Below, one piece after another: positions 1 through 6,482 of a stretch of 19,966 nt of DNA (the first letter of the stretch is position 1; each line of letters opens with the position of its first letter). The stretch comes from JBBQAA01 sp038254195 (GTDB lineage: Bacteria > Actinomycetota > Thermoleophilia > Solirubrobacterales > Solirubrobacteraceae): positions 1 through 19,966 of the forward strand of contig JBBSGJ010000019.1 in NCBI GenBank assembly GCA_038254195.1. Direction: 5' to 3'. The translations under genes and the position numbers were made by a program. The notes beneath the pieces are model-generated. The model saw only the letters and a program-made list of their open reading frames with translations. It was not told where the DNA came from and did no database searches.

Positions 1-48
1 CCCTCGCAGGAACAGCCCAGGCCGACACCGCCGGTGCCTCCCCCGCCG

Positions 49-97
<49 letters not shown>

Positions 98-121
98 CCC
101 CCCGGCCGCCCCCCCCCGCGC

Positions 122-159
122 GGGGCGGGGCGGGGCTCGGGGGCGGGGCTCGGTCGGGG
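122..159 (+). other. G-quadruplex-forming motif
   Basis: Runs of four or five G occur at 122-125, 127-130, 132-135, 139-143, 145-148 and 156-159, with loops of one to three bases between the first five. This satisfies the usual G3+N1-7 pattern for an intramolecular G-quadruplex on the plus strand. It lies next to the C tract, so it may be part of the same artefact or the same structure-prone locus. Confidence 0.6.
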
Positions 160-245
160 CGCGGCCGCCTCGCGCTCGGCCCAAGACGAGGCGGTCGCGG
201 GGCGGGCGCCCACGGCGCCGCTCGCGGAAGCCTGGGTGGGCTCGG

Positions 246-380
246 TCACTCCGGCGGCTCTTCCCCGAAAGCGCGCGTCCAAATCATGACGGCGGCGCGC
301 TGGGTGGCCAGAGAGGCGAGGGCGCCGAGACCGGCGAGCAGGCCGGTCCAGAGGAGGCGCTTGACGAGATCGGACTCCAT
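246..380 (-). CDS. Small membrane peptide, DUF4235/holin-like, 44 aa
   Basis: The 44-residue product has a charged N-terminus (MESDLVKRLL), one hydrophobic stretch at about residues 10-34 and a tail reading WTRAFGEEPPE. The order 'one membrane segment, then W..xxGExPP' resembles the small actinobacterial DUF4235 and holin-like membrane proteins; this is recalled family resemblance only. The ATG at 380 overlaps the TGA of the upstream TetR gene (TGATG), so the two are almost certainly co-transcribed and translationally coupled. An ATG one codon earlier (383) would also work. The function is unknown; it is probably an inner-membrane accessory protein of the regulator operon. Confidence 0.6.
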   Translation of the reverse strand: MESDLVKRLLWTGLLAGLGALASLATQRAAVMIWTRAFGEEPPE

Positions 381-988
381 CATCGGCCCGCATTCAAGCG
401 CAAACCGCCGCAGATCGTCTCCACGATGAGCTCCTTGGCCTCCTCGAGATGCTCGGGATCCCCGGGGATGAGGTCGAAGATCCACCCGGTGAGCACCTGC
501 TCGATCGCGCCGTAGAAGGCGAGTGCGGCGAACTCCGCGGTGATGTCGGTCCGGAACTCCCCCTGCTCCTGCGCGCGGCGGACGATGTGCGCGATGAGGT
601 CGTAGGCCTCGCGGATCTTCGCGAGGTGCGTGCGCCCGAACGTGCTCGCCGCGCGCGTGACCTCGACGATGATCACCTGCATGAGCTCGGGGTCCCGGGC
701 GTAGGACTCCACGATGAACGAGGAGATCGCTCCGAGCTTGTCGCGGGCCGGCTCGTCGCGGGCGTCGGTGTCGCGGATCGCGCGGAGCAGGATGTCCCAG
801 CGCTCGAGAAACAGCGTGTGGAGGATCTCGTCCTTGGAGGTGAAGTAGTGGTAGACGAGCCCGTAGGCGACCCCGGCCTCGTCGGCGATGTCGGAGACCC
901 GGCTCGTGTGGAAGCCCTGGCGGGCGAAGGCGCGGACGGCGCCGTCGAGGATGACGCGGCGCTTGTCGACCGCCGGCGCGCGGGTCAT
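380..988 (-). CDS. TetR/AcrR regulator, FadR-like (fatty acid metabolism)
   Basis: A 202-residue one-component repressor. Residues about 10-55 form the TetR helix-turn-helix (AFARQGFHTSRVSDIADEAGVAYGLVYHYFTSKDEIL). The rest is the all-helical ligand domain, including an FGRTHLAKIREAYD stretch and a TGWIFD segment that resemble Bacillus/Thermus FadR, whose ligands are long-chain acyl-CoAs. That family represses beta-oxidation genes and is released by acyl-CoA. The acyl-CoA genes nearby (CoA-transferase, crotonase, acyl-CoA dehydrogenase) fit this role. The start is the ATG at 988, and length is normal. It overlaps the membrane-peptide gene downstream and diverges from the small basic protein at 1027. 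The specific ligand is inferred. Confidence 0.88.
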   Translation of the reverse strand: MTRAPAVDKRRVILDGAVRAFARQGFHTSRVSDIADEAGVAYGLVYHYFTSKDEILHTLFLERWDILLRAIRDTDARDEPARDKLGAISSFIVESYARDPELMQVIIVEVTRAASTFGRTHLAKIREAYDLIAHIVRRAQEQGEFRTDITAEFAALAFYGAIEQVLTGWIFDLIPGDPEHLEEAKELIVETICGGLRLNAGR

Positions 989-1026
989 CCGCCGTGGACC
1001 GTATCGCGCCCGTAGGGGTTAGCCTC

Positions 1027-1179
1027 ATGGTCATGCCCTCTCTCATCGGCCGCGTCGCCGGCTTCGCCCGTTCCCCGCAGGGCCGCCGGCTGGCCAAGCA
1101 GGCCCAGCAGTGGGCCGCGGACCCCAAGAACAAGCAGAAGATCGCCCAGGCCCGCCGGCGCCTGGCCTCCAAGCGCTGA
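1027..1179 (+). CDS. Small basic hypothetical protein, 50 aa
   Basis: The product is 50 residues, strongly basic and probably helical: a hydrophobic start (MVMPSLIGRVAGFARS) followed by a Lys/Arg/Gln-rich body ending RRRLASKR. I know similar short 'FARSPQGRRL...DPK' proteins in actinobacteria, but no function. The ATG at 1027 is chosen because AGGGG lies eight bases upstream; a second ATG at 1033 is possible, and the frame is also open back to 994. The gene diverges from the TetR start at 988 with only 38 bp between them, so the repressor may control both. The basic surface suggests nucleic-acid or membrane binding, but this is a guess. Confidence 0.6.
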   Translation: MVMPSLIGRVAGFARSPQGRRLAKQAQQWAADPKNKQKIAQARRRLASKR

Positions 1180-1193
1180 GGGGAGCGGCCCCT
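1179..1193. terminator. Short GC hairpin between convergent genes
   Basis: AGGGG (1179-1183), a five-base loop, then CCCCT (1189-1193) form a perfect five-pair stem that begins in the stop codon of the small basic protein and faces the end of the MerR gene. There is no T tract, so it would be at best a weak bidirectional terminator. Confidence 0.35.
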
Positions 1194-1203
1194 GACCGGC
1201 TCC

Positions 1204-1740
1204 TCAGACGCCGGAACGGCCTCGGGTGCGCTCGAGCTCGGCGAGCAGCAGCTTGGAGTGCATCGCGCCCACGAGGTCGCGGAGGGGCTCGGCCCCGGCG
1301 GCGACGATCTCCGCCGCGCGGTCGGGCGCGACCTCACCGGCCAGGCGGTCGAGCAGGACGCGGATCGCGGCGAGGATCGCCACGTCGTCGGGGCGGTAGC
1401 CGCCCGGGCCGCAGGTGACGATGCCGAGCTCCTCGAGGCGGTCGAGGACATTCGCCGGCAGCGCGTGGCGGGCCTCGACCTCCGCGCGCGGGATGGGCCC
1501 GCCCTCGCGGGCGGTGAGCACCTCCCGGATCGCCCGCAGCGGCAGGTACTGGTACTCCTGGAGCTGCTTGATCAGGCGGATCCGGTCCACGAGCTCCGGT
1601 GGATACCAGGCCATGTTGCGCGAGGTGCGCATGATCTCGTCGCCGGCGCCGAGCAACCCCTCGCGCAGGTAGTGCTTGATCGTCCCCGTGGAGACCCCCG
1701 AGCGCTCCGCGAGCTCGGCCATCTTGAGCATCCCGTTCAC
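1204..1740 (-). CDS. MerR family transcriptional regulator
   Basis: A 178-residue regulator with an N-terminal MerR winged helix: MAELAERSGVSTGTIKHYLREG at about residues 7-28, then the RNMAWYPPELVDRIRLIKQLQ wing and helix. The C-terminus (LLDRLAGEV...IVAAGAEPLRDLVGAMHSKLLLAELER) is a helical effector region without the cysteines of metal-sensing MerRs. The start is GTG at 1740, in a four-base GTGA overlap with the CoA-transferase stop, so it is the last gene of that operon and may regulate it. Relatives I recall are longer, with a segment between the DDVAI and RVLLDRL regions that seems absent here (near 1358-1370), so a small internal deletion is possible. The fold is confident; the effector is unknown. 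Confidence 0.85.
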   Translation of the reverse strand: MNGMLKMAELAERSGVSTGTIKHYLREGLLGAGDEIMRTSRNMAWYPPELVDRIRLIKQLQEYQYLPLRAIREVLTAREGGPIPRAEVEARHALPANVLDRLEELGIVTCGPGGYRPDDVAILAAIRVLLDRLAGEVAPDRAAEIVAAGAEPLRDLVGAMHSKLLLAELERTRGRSGV

Positions 1741-2570
1741 GCGCGGAAGGAGCCGGTGGGCGGGGAGGGGCGGCCCGCCACGGCCCCGGCCGCGGCGAGT
1801 CGGGCGCGCTCCTCGTCGGAGTAGCCCAGGCCGCGCAGGACCTCGTCGGTGTGCTCCCCGAGCGCGGGGCCGGGCAGGCGGTTGGGGTCACCCGGGGCGC
1901 GCGAGAGCTTGACGGGCAGCCCGAGGAGCCGCACCGCCTGCTCGACGCCGGGCTGGTCGAGGCCGACGACCATCTCGCGGGCGCGGGCGAGCTCGGAGCG
2001 GAGCGCCTCGTCGAGCTCGAGCACCGGCTCCAGGCAGCAGTCGTGCGCGGCTCCGAACGCGCGCCACTCCTCGCGGGTCCGCCCGGCGAAGACCTCGGCC
2101 ACCGCGCGGTGGGCCTCCGAGCCCACGCGGTCGAACTGGCGCTCCACGAGGTCCTCCCGCCCGACGCCCGCACACCACGCGGCCCAGAACTTGGGCTCCA
2201 GGGCTCCGAGCGTCACCCAGCCGTCGGCGCACGCGTAGCCCACGCCGAGGCGGTCGAGCACGCCGGGGCGTAAGGACTCGAGCACGACGTCGTACTCGCG
2301 GACGAGCCGCAGGAGGACCTCGCGGCCCGGCTCAGTCTTCAGGTTGATCCGCATGGAGCGCTTGTTGCGGTTCAGCGCGAGAAAGAGCGCCGAGCCCGCG
2401 GACTCCTCCGCGCCCGCGTAGAACGGCGGCGACCAGCGGACGTAGTCCCCCGCCCCCGTGTCCTCCACCTTGAGCACGTCGGCGCCCAGGTCGGCGAGCA
2501 GCAGGGAGCAGAAGCCACCGGGGAGCAGCCTCGAGAGATCGAGGACCCTGACGTCGCTCAGAGCGGTCAT
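1737..2570 (-). CDS. Class III (CaiB/BaiF) CoA-transferase with internal deletion
   Basis: The 277-residue product belongs to the formyl-CoA/carnitine CoA-transferase family, which moves CoA between carboxylic acids in the cytoplasm. The N-terminus is typical (VRVLDLSRLLPGGFCSLLLADLGADVLKVED, LNRNKRSMRINLK) and so is the C-terminus (LPVKLSRAPG, GEHTDEVLRGLGY). The family is usually about 375-400 residues. Here LGVGY runs directly into ACADGWVTLGAL, so roughly 100-120 residues are missing in frame near 2230-2238, including the region with the catalytic aspartate. As written, the enzyme should be inactive. The ATG at 2570 overlaps the upstream 61-aa gene (ATGA) and its stop overlaps merR (GTGA). 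The deletion is real in this sequence; whether it exists in the organism is uncertain. Confidence 0.85.
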   Translation of the reverse strand: MTALSDVRVLDLSRLLPGGFCSLLLADLGADVLKVEDTGAGDYVRWSPPFYAGAEESAGSALFLALNRNKRSMRINLKTEPGREVLLRLVREYDVVLESLRPGVLDRLGVGYACADGWVTLGALEPKFWAAWCAGVGREDLVERQFDRVGSEAHRAVAEVFAGRTREEWRAFGAAHDCCLEPVLELDEALRSELARAREMVVGLDQPGVEQAVRLLGLPVKLSRAPGDPNRLPGPALGEHTDEVLRGLGYSDEERARLAAAGAVAGRPSPPTGSFRA

Positions 2571-2752
2571 GCCGGCACCCCGCAGAGCCCCAGCGCCGCG
2601 CGCGTCTCGGCGACGGTCGCCACCCTCCGCCCCACGTGCTCGCACAGGCCCGGCGCCTTGGCGATCAGCTCCACGTGCCCGACGTCGAAGCACTCGTGCT
2701 CGGGCTGGATGGCGCCGTACTCCTCGGGCGTGTAGGGGATCGCCGGGCTCAT
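2567..2752 (-). CDS. Hypothetical 61-aa protein leading the CoA-transferase operon
   Basis: I do not recognise this product. It starts MSPAIPYTPEEYGAIQPEHE, has three cysteines, a His/Glu-rich first half and a hydrophilic, probably helical C-terminal half ending GLCGVPA. It has no membrane segment or signal peptide. The start is supported by GGAG six bases before the ATG at 2752 and by the ATGA overlap of its stop with the CoA-transferase start. It is the first gene after the putative operator at 2767-2787. Other genes in this region have lost internal segments, so it might be the remnant of a larger protein, but nothing in it proves that. Confidence 0.5.
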   Translation of the reverse strand: MSPAIPYTPEEYGAIQPEHECFDVGHVELIAKAPGLCEHVGRRVATVAETRAALGLCGVPA

Positions 2753-2766
2753 GGGCAGCTCCGCGT

Positions 2767-2787
2767 GGAAAGTGGGACGTGCTACTT
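2767..2787 (-). promoter_or_regulatory. Putative acyl-CoA regulon operator, copy A
   Basis: Read on the minus strand, the 21-bp site begins AAGTAG and ends CACTTTCC. It contains an 18-bp palindrome whose half-sites, AAGTAGCAC and AAGTGGGAC, agree at seven of nine positions. It lies 14 bp before the ATG at 2752. A related element in the same orientation lies exactly 14 bp before the acyl-CoA dehydrogenase start (6483-6503), with 16 of 21 bases identical. Size and symmetry suit a TetR-type repressor; the FadR-like regulator at 380-988 is the obvious candidate, by inference. Confidence 0.5.
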
Positions 2788-2792
2788 CTGCG

Positions 2793-2851
2793 GTGGGCGA
2801 GGCTACCCACGCGCTCTAGCCTCAGCCACGAGGATGACCGCCCGACGGGCG
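2793..2851. promoter_or_regulatory. Two further inverted repeats in the 2753-2894 divergent intergenic region
   Basis: GTGGG (2793-2797) and CCCAC (2806-2810) flank eight bases, and CGCCCGACGGGCG (2839-2851) is a perfect palindrome around a central A. Both lie between the divergent CoA-transferase operon and the diguanylate cyclase remnant. They could be operators or simple stem-loops. I saw no convincing -35/-10 pair. Confidence 0.3.
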
Positions 2852-2894
2852 ACACTCCCTGTTCGTCTCCTCGGAGTGAGAGCGCGAGCGTCTC

Positions 2895-3878
2895 GTGGAG
2901 ATGAGCGGGCGGATGCGGCACTTCCGGCAGATCACGTTCGTCATCCTCGCCACCGCCGTCGCGCTGAGCGCGCCGTGGATCGGGCCCTGGCCCCTCCTCC
3001 CGCTCGTGCTGGCGGGCGGTGGGTTCCTCGCCTTCGACTCTTCACCCCGCGGATGCAGCGGCCCGAGTACGGGCTGGCCGCCGCCTGGCTGCTGGCCCAG
3101 GTGATGATCGCGGCGTCCGTCGCGTTGTCGGGCGGCCCGCACTCGCCCGCGGTGGGCTGCTGGCGATACCGGTCGCCTCGCTCGGCGCCCGTTTCCCGTC
3201 GGGGGGTGGTGGTGGGCTCGCTCGTCACGGCGGTCCTCCTCCTCGCCGCCACCCTGGGCGTCCACCCCCGTGAGGTCTGGGACGACCCACCGGTCGTGCT
3301 CGGGCCCCTCGCGCTCATCGGCTCGATCGCCTTCATCGGTGGGGCGATCATGGAGTCCGACCTGCTGCACCGCTCGCGGTCCGTCCTCGACGGGCTGACG
3401 GGGATGCTCCACCGCCGCGCGCTGGCCACCCGCGCCGAGGAGCTCGGCGCCCAGGCGCGTCTCACCGGTTAGCCCGTCGGACTGGTGCTCGGCGACCTCG
3501 ACCGCTTCAAGCTGATCAACGACACGTGCGGCCACGCGACGGGGGACGCCGTGCTCGTCGACGTCGCCTACGTGCTGCGCAGGGAGCTGCGCGCCTTCGA
3601 CCTCGCCTACCGGGTGGGCGGGGAGGAGTTCCTCGTGGTGATCCCGGGCGGGGGACGAGTCTGAAACCCGCACGCTCGCCGAGCGGCTCCGCGTCGCGGT
3701 GGAGGCCGAGCCGGCCGGGGGGCAGCGGGTGACGATGTCGTTCGGGATCGCGAGCTCAGGGGGTGGCGCATTCGACTTCGACGCCCTGCTCGCCCGGGCC
3801 GACGCCGCGCTCTATGAGGCCAAGGCCGCGGGGCGCAACGCCGTCCGCGGCGGCGGCGAGCTCGTCTCCTCGGGCTGA
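2895..3878 (+). pseudogene. Membrane diguanylate cyclase (GGDEF), broken by several lesions
   Basis: Pieced together over the three frames, this is a membrane diguanylate cyclase: about five or six hydrophobic segments, then a GGDEF domain with DGLTGMLHRRAL, LGDLDRFKLINDTCGHATGD and RVGGEEFLVV, and a C-terminal SFGIASS...ADAALYEAKAAGRNAV. The active site GGEEF and the upstream inhibitory RxxD (RAFD) are intact. The reading frame is not. One base is missing after 3038, one G is missing near 3153-3155, one G is extra in 3201-3206, there is TAG at 3470-3472 where CAG (Gln) would fit, and one G is extra in 3650-3654. The start is GTG 2895 or ATG 2901. It would make c-di-GMP from two GTP if repaired. 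Most lesions are homopolymer-length changes, so decay or sequencing error are both possible. Confidence 0.8.
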
Positions 3879-3898
3879 CACGCGCGGGGGGGACCTCG

Positions 3899-3923
3899 GC
3901 GCCCGCCGGTAATCCCCGGGCGC
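3899..3923. terminator. Candidate bidirectional terminator hairpin
   Basis: GCGCCCG (3899-3905) and CGGGCGC (3917-3923) form a seven-pair stem with an 11-base loop, between the convergent ends of the diguanylate cyclase remnant (3878) and the crotonase (3956). There is no T tract on either side. Confidence 0.35.
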
Positions 3924-3955
3924 ATCCGGACACTTCCCCTCCGGGAGCGGGCGCA

Positions 3956-4729
3956 TCATCGTCCCGTCCACCTCGGCTCGCGCTTCTCGAAGAACGCCGA
4001 CACCCCTTCCTGGATGTCCTCCGTGGAGAACGCGATCGTGAGCTGCGCGCGCAGGAACTCCCATGCGTCCTCGATCGGCATGTCGTTCTGGCGCCACAGG
4101 GCGTCCTTGCCCAGGCGCATGAGCACCGGAGACTTCGCCGCCAACCGCCCGGCCCAGTCGGCGACCGCCGCATCGAATTGGTCGGGGGGGATCACCCGGT
4201 TGACGATCCCCAGCCGCTCGGCCTCCCGTGCGTCGATGCGGTCGCCGAGCAGCAGCAGCTCGGTCGCCTTCTTGCGCGGGACGTTGCGGAGGATCAGGGC
4301 CATGATCATGAACGGGAACACCCCGACGTTGATCTCCGGGGTGCCGAAGGTCGCCTGCTCGGAGGCGACCACGAGGTCGCAGGCCAGCGCGAGCCCCAGC
4401 CCGCCCGCGAGGACATGGCCACGCGCCGCGCAGATCGACGGCTTGCCGAGCTCGCCGAGGGCCGTGAACACGAGCGGGAAGCGCTCCGTGTGAAAGTGCT
4501 TGTGCACGAGGGGCACGTCGGCGGCGAACCCCGCGAGGTCTCCCCCCGCCGAGAACACGGTCTCGTGGGTCGAGGCGAGCACCACGCAGCGCACGTCGGC
4601 GTCCTCGCGCGCCCGCCCGAGTGCCGTGAGCAGGTCGCCGAGCAGCTCGTCGGAGAGCGCGTTGCGGGTGTCGGGCTCGTCGAGCGCGAGCGTCGCCACG
4701 CCGTCGGCCACCACGTAGGAGACGGTCAT
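3956..4729 (-). CDS. Enoyl-CoA hydratase/isomerase (crotonase) family protein
   Basis: A full-length 257-residue crotonase, a cytoplasmic family acting on acyl-CoA thioesters. Oxyanion-hole segments are visible at SAGGDLAGF (about residues 61-69) and RGHVLAGGLGLALACD, and the conserved TFGTPEINVG carries the glutamate equivalent to Glu164 of rat hydratase. The glutamate equivalent to rat Glu144 (GGxCELA) is replaced by Gly (GGLGLA), so simple hydratase activity is doubtful; an isomerase or another crotonase reaction is as likely. The ATG at 4729 has no clear ribosome binding site. It follows the LOV-GGDEF-EAL gene by 28 bp on the same strand, so the two are probably one transcript. Confidence 0.85.
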   Translation of the reverse strand: MTVSYVVADGVATLALDEPDTRNALSDELLGDLLTALGRAREDADVRCVVLASTHETVFSAGGDLAGFAADVPLVHKHFHTERFPLVFTALGELGKPSICAARGHVLAGGLGLALACDLVVASEQATFGTPEINVGVFPFMIMALILRNVPRKKATELLLLGDRIDAREAERLGIVNRVIPPDQFDAAVADWAGRLAAKSPVLMRLGKDALWRQNDMPIEDAWEFLRAQLTIAFSTEDIQEGVSAFFEKREPRWTGR

Positions 4730-4757
4730 CGGCGCGGGATTGTGCCGCGTCAGGTCC

Positions 4758-6419
4758 TCAGGGGCGGACGAGCCCGGGCACCGCGTCGGCGGTCACCGGC
4801 TCCGCGTAGAAGAACCCCTGGGCCAGGCGCACGCCGAGCCGGGCGATCTCCTCGGCCTGGGCCTCGGTCTCCACGCCCTCCACCACGCTGGGCAGCTCCA
4901 GGGAGCGGCCGAGGGCGAGCAGGGCCGACAGGAGCTTCTCCTCACGGCCGAGGTCGGCCACGAAGGAGCGGTGGATCTTCACCCGGTCGAACTCCAGGCG
5001 GCCGAGTGTGCGGACGCCCATCCCGCCGTCGCCGAAGCCGTCGAGGACGAGCCGGACCCCCGTCGCCCGCAACGCGTCGAGCCGCTCGCGCTGGGCCGGG
5101 GCGCTGCGCCCGAGGAAGTCCTCCTTGATCTCCAGGCCGAGGCATGCCGGGTCGAGCCCGTGCTTCGCCAGGGCGTGACGGACCCGATCGGGCAGCGCGG
5201 GATCGGCGAAGTCCAGCGCGGAGAGGTTCACGGAGACCTCGAAGGGCCGGCCGCCGAGGGCCCGCACCCAGCCCGCCGCGTCCGCGCAGGCGCGGTCGAG
5301 GACCCACGCGCCGAGCGCCGACCCGAGCCCGGCGGACTCGGCGGCGGGGAGGAACGCCGCGGGGCCGAGCAGCCCCTCACGCGGGTGCTGCCAGCGCACG
5401 AGGGCCTCCACGCCGAGGATGAAGCCCTCGAGCGTGACGATGGGCTGGTAGCGCACCGTGAGCTCCTCGCGCTCGAGCGCCCCGGGCAGCTCGGCCTCGT
5501 GGCGCAGGCGCTCCGCGGTCGCCTCCGCGTCGGCGGCGTCGGCGAGCGCCCAGCGCCCGCCGCCCGCCCGCTTGGCCCGGTACATCGCCGCGTCCGCGGC
5601 CCGGACGAGATCGTCGACGTCGGCGTGCGGATCGTCCGTGCTCACCACGCCGATCGAGACCGTGACGTCGAGGGCCGTGGTCTCGAGCACGATGGGCTTC
5701 GCGAGCGCGTCGACGAGCCGGCGGGCGATCCGGGTCGCGTCCGCGTCCGCGGTCAGGTCCTCGCAGAGCACGATGAACTCGTCGCCTCCGAGGCGGGCGA
5801 GGGTCTCCGTGGCGCGCAGCGCGCCACCGAACCGGGTCCGGAGCTCGACGAGCACCGCGTCGCCCGCGTCGTGTCCGTGCGCATCGTTGATCTCCTTGAG
5901 CGCGTCCACGTCGAGGAAGAGGATCCCCACGACCGCGGGGTGGCGCTCGAGCCGGCGCAGCGCGCGATCGGCGCGCTCGAGCAGCACGGCGCGGGTAGGC
6001 AGGCCGGTCAGCTCGTCGTGGCGGGCGAGCCGCTCCAGGGCCTCGCGGCTCTCCACGCGGGCGGAGACGTCGCTCAGGATGCCGATGACGTGGGTGCATC
6101 GACCCTCGCCGTCGCGGACGGGCGAGAGCGCGAGCTCGTTCCAGAACGGGGTTCCGTCCTTGCGGAAGTTCCGGAGGACCAGACGGCACGGCTCAGACCC
6201 GGCCAGGGCGCGCGAGATCCGGGCCACCGCAGCGGGGTCGGTGCCCTCGCCCTGGAGAAAGCGGCAGTTGCGCCCGAGGACCTCGTCGACGGTGTAGCCG
6301 GTCAGGCGCGCGAACCCGGCGTTGGCGTAGACGATCGGGAAGCCCGGGTCCGCGGCGGCCACGAGGACGCCGTCGGTCGTGGCGTCGAGCGCCAGGCGGC
6401 GGAGATTGTCGTCGGGCAT
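4758..6419 (-). CDS. LOV-GGDEF-EAL protein, putative blue-light-regulated c-di-GMP enzyme
   Basis: A 553-residue soluble signalling protein. Residues about 8-120 are a LOV-type PAS domain with the photoactive motif GRNCRFLQG (Cys52) and flavin-contacting asparagines (Asn84, Asn94). Leu115 stands where LOV domains normally have the signalling glutamine (GIQ/GVQ to GIL). A short helical linker leads to a GGDEF domain (about 130-285) with intact GGDEF at 211-215 and RATE instead of the inhibitory RxxD. The EAL domain (about 318-550) keeps Glu338, Asn398, Glu430, Lys481 and Glu514, but DDFG is DGFG (Gly461) and KID is KIH (His483). GGDEF should make c-di-GMP; the EAL phosphodiesterase may be weak or dead. 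The ATG at 6419 is chosen because GGAGG lies four bases upstream; GTG at 6440 is possible. It diverges from the acyl-CoA dehydrogenase. Confidence 0.92.
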   Translation of the reverse strand: MPDDNLRRLALDATTDGVLVAAADPGFPIVYANAGFARLTGYTVDEVLGRNCRFLQGEGTDPAAVARISRALAGSEPCRLVLRNFRKDGTPFWNELALSPVRDGEGRCTHVIGILSDVSARVESREALERLARHDELTGLPTRAVLLERADRALRRLERHPAVVGILFLDVDALKEINDAHGHDAGDAVLVELRTRFGGALRATETLARLGGDEFIVLCEDLTADADATRIARRLVDALAKPIVLETTALDVTVSIGVVSTDDPHADVDDLVRAADAAMYRAKRAGGGRWALADAADAEATAERLRHEAELPGALEREELTVRYQPIVTLEGFILGVEALVRWQHPREGLLGPAAFLPAAESAGLGSALGAWVLDRACADAAGWVRALGGRPFEVSVNLSALDFADPALPDRVRHALAKHGLDPACLGLEIKEDFLGRSAPAQRERLDALRATGVRLVLDGFGDGGMGVRTLGRLEFDRVKIHRSFVADLGREEKLLSALLALGRSLELPSVVEGVETEAQAEEIARLGVRLAQGFFYAEPVTADAVPGLVRP

Positions 6420-6482
6420 CACCCCTCCCCCCGCCTCCACCCCGGAGTCATCGACGGCAGACGACCGGGCCTTGAGCGCGGT

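Noticed and set aside
3038..3664. Programmed ribosomal frameshifting in the diguanylate cyclase
   Set aside because: Several shifts in both directions plus a stop codon would be needed, with no typical slippery site and stimulator; decay or sequence error is simpler.
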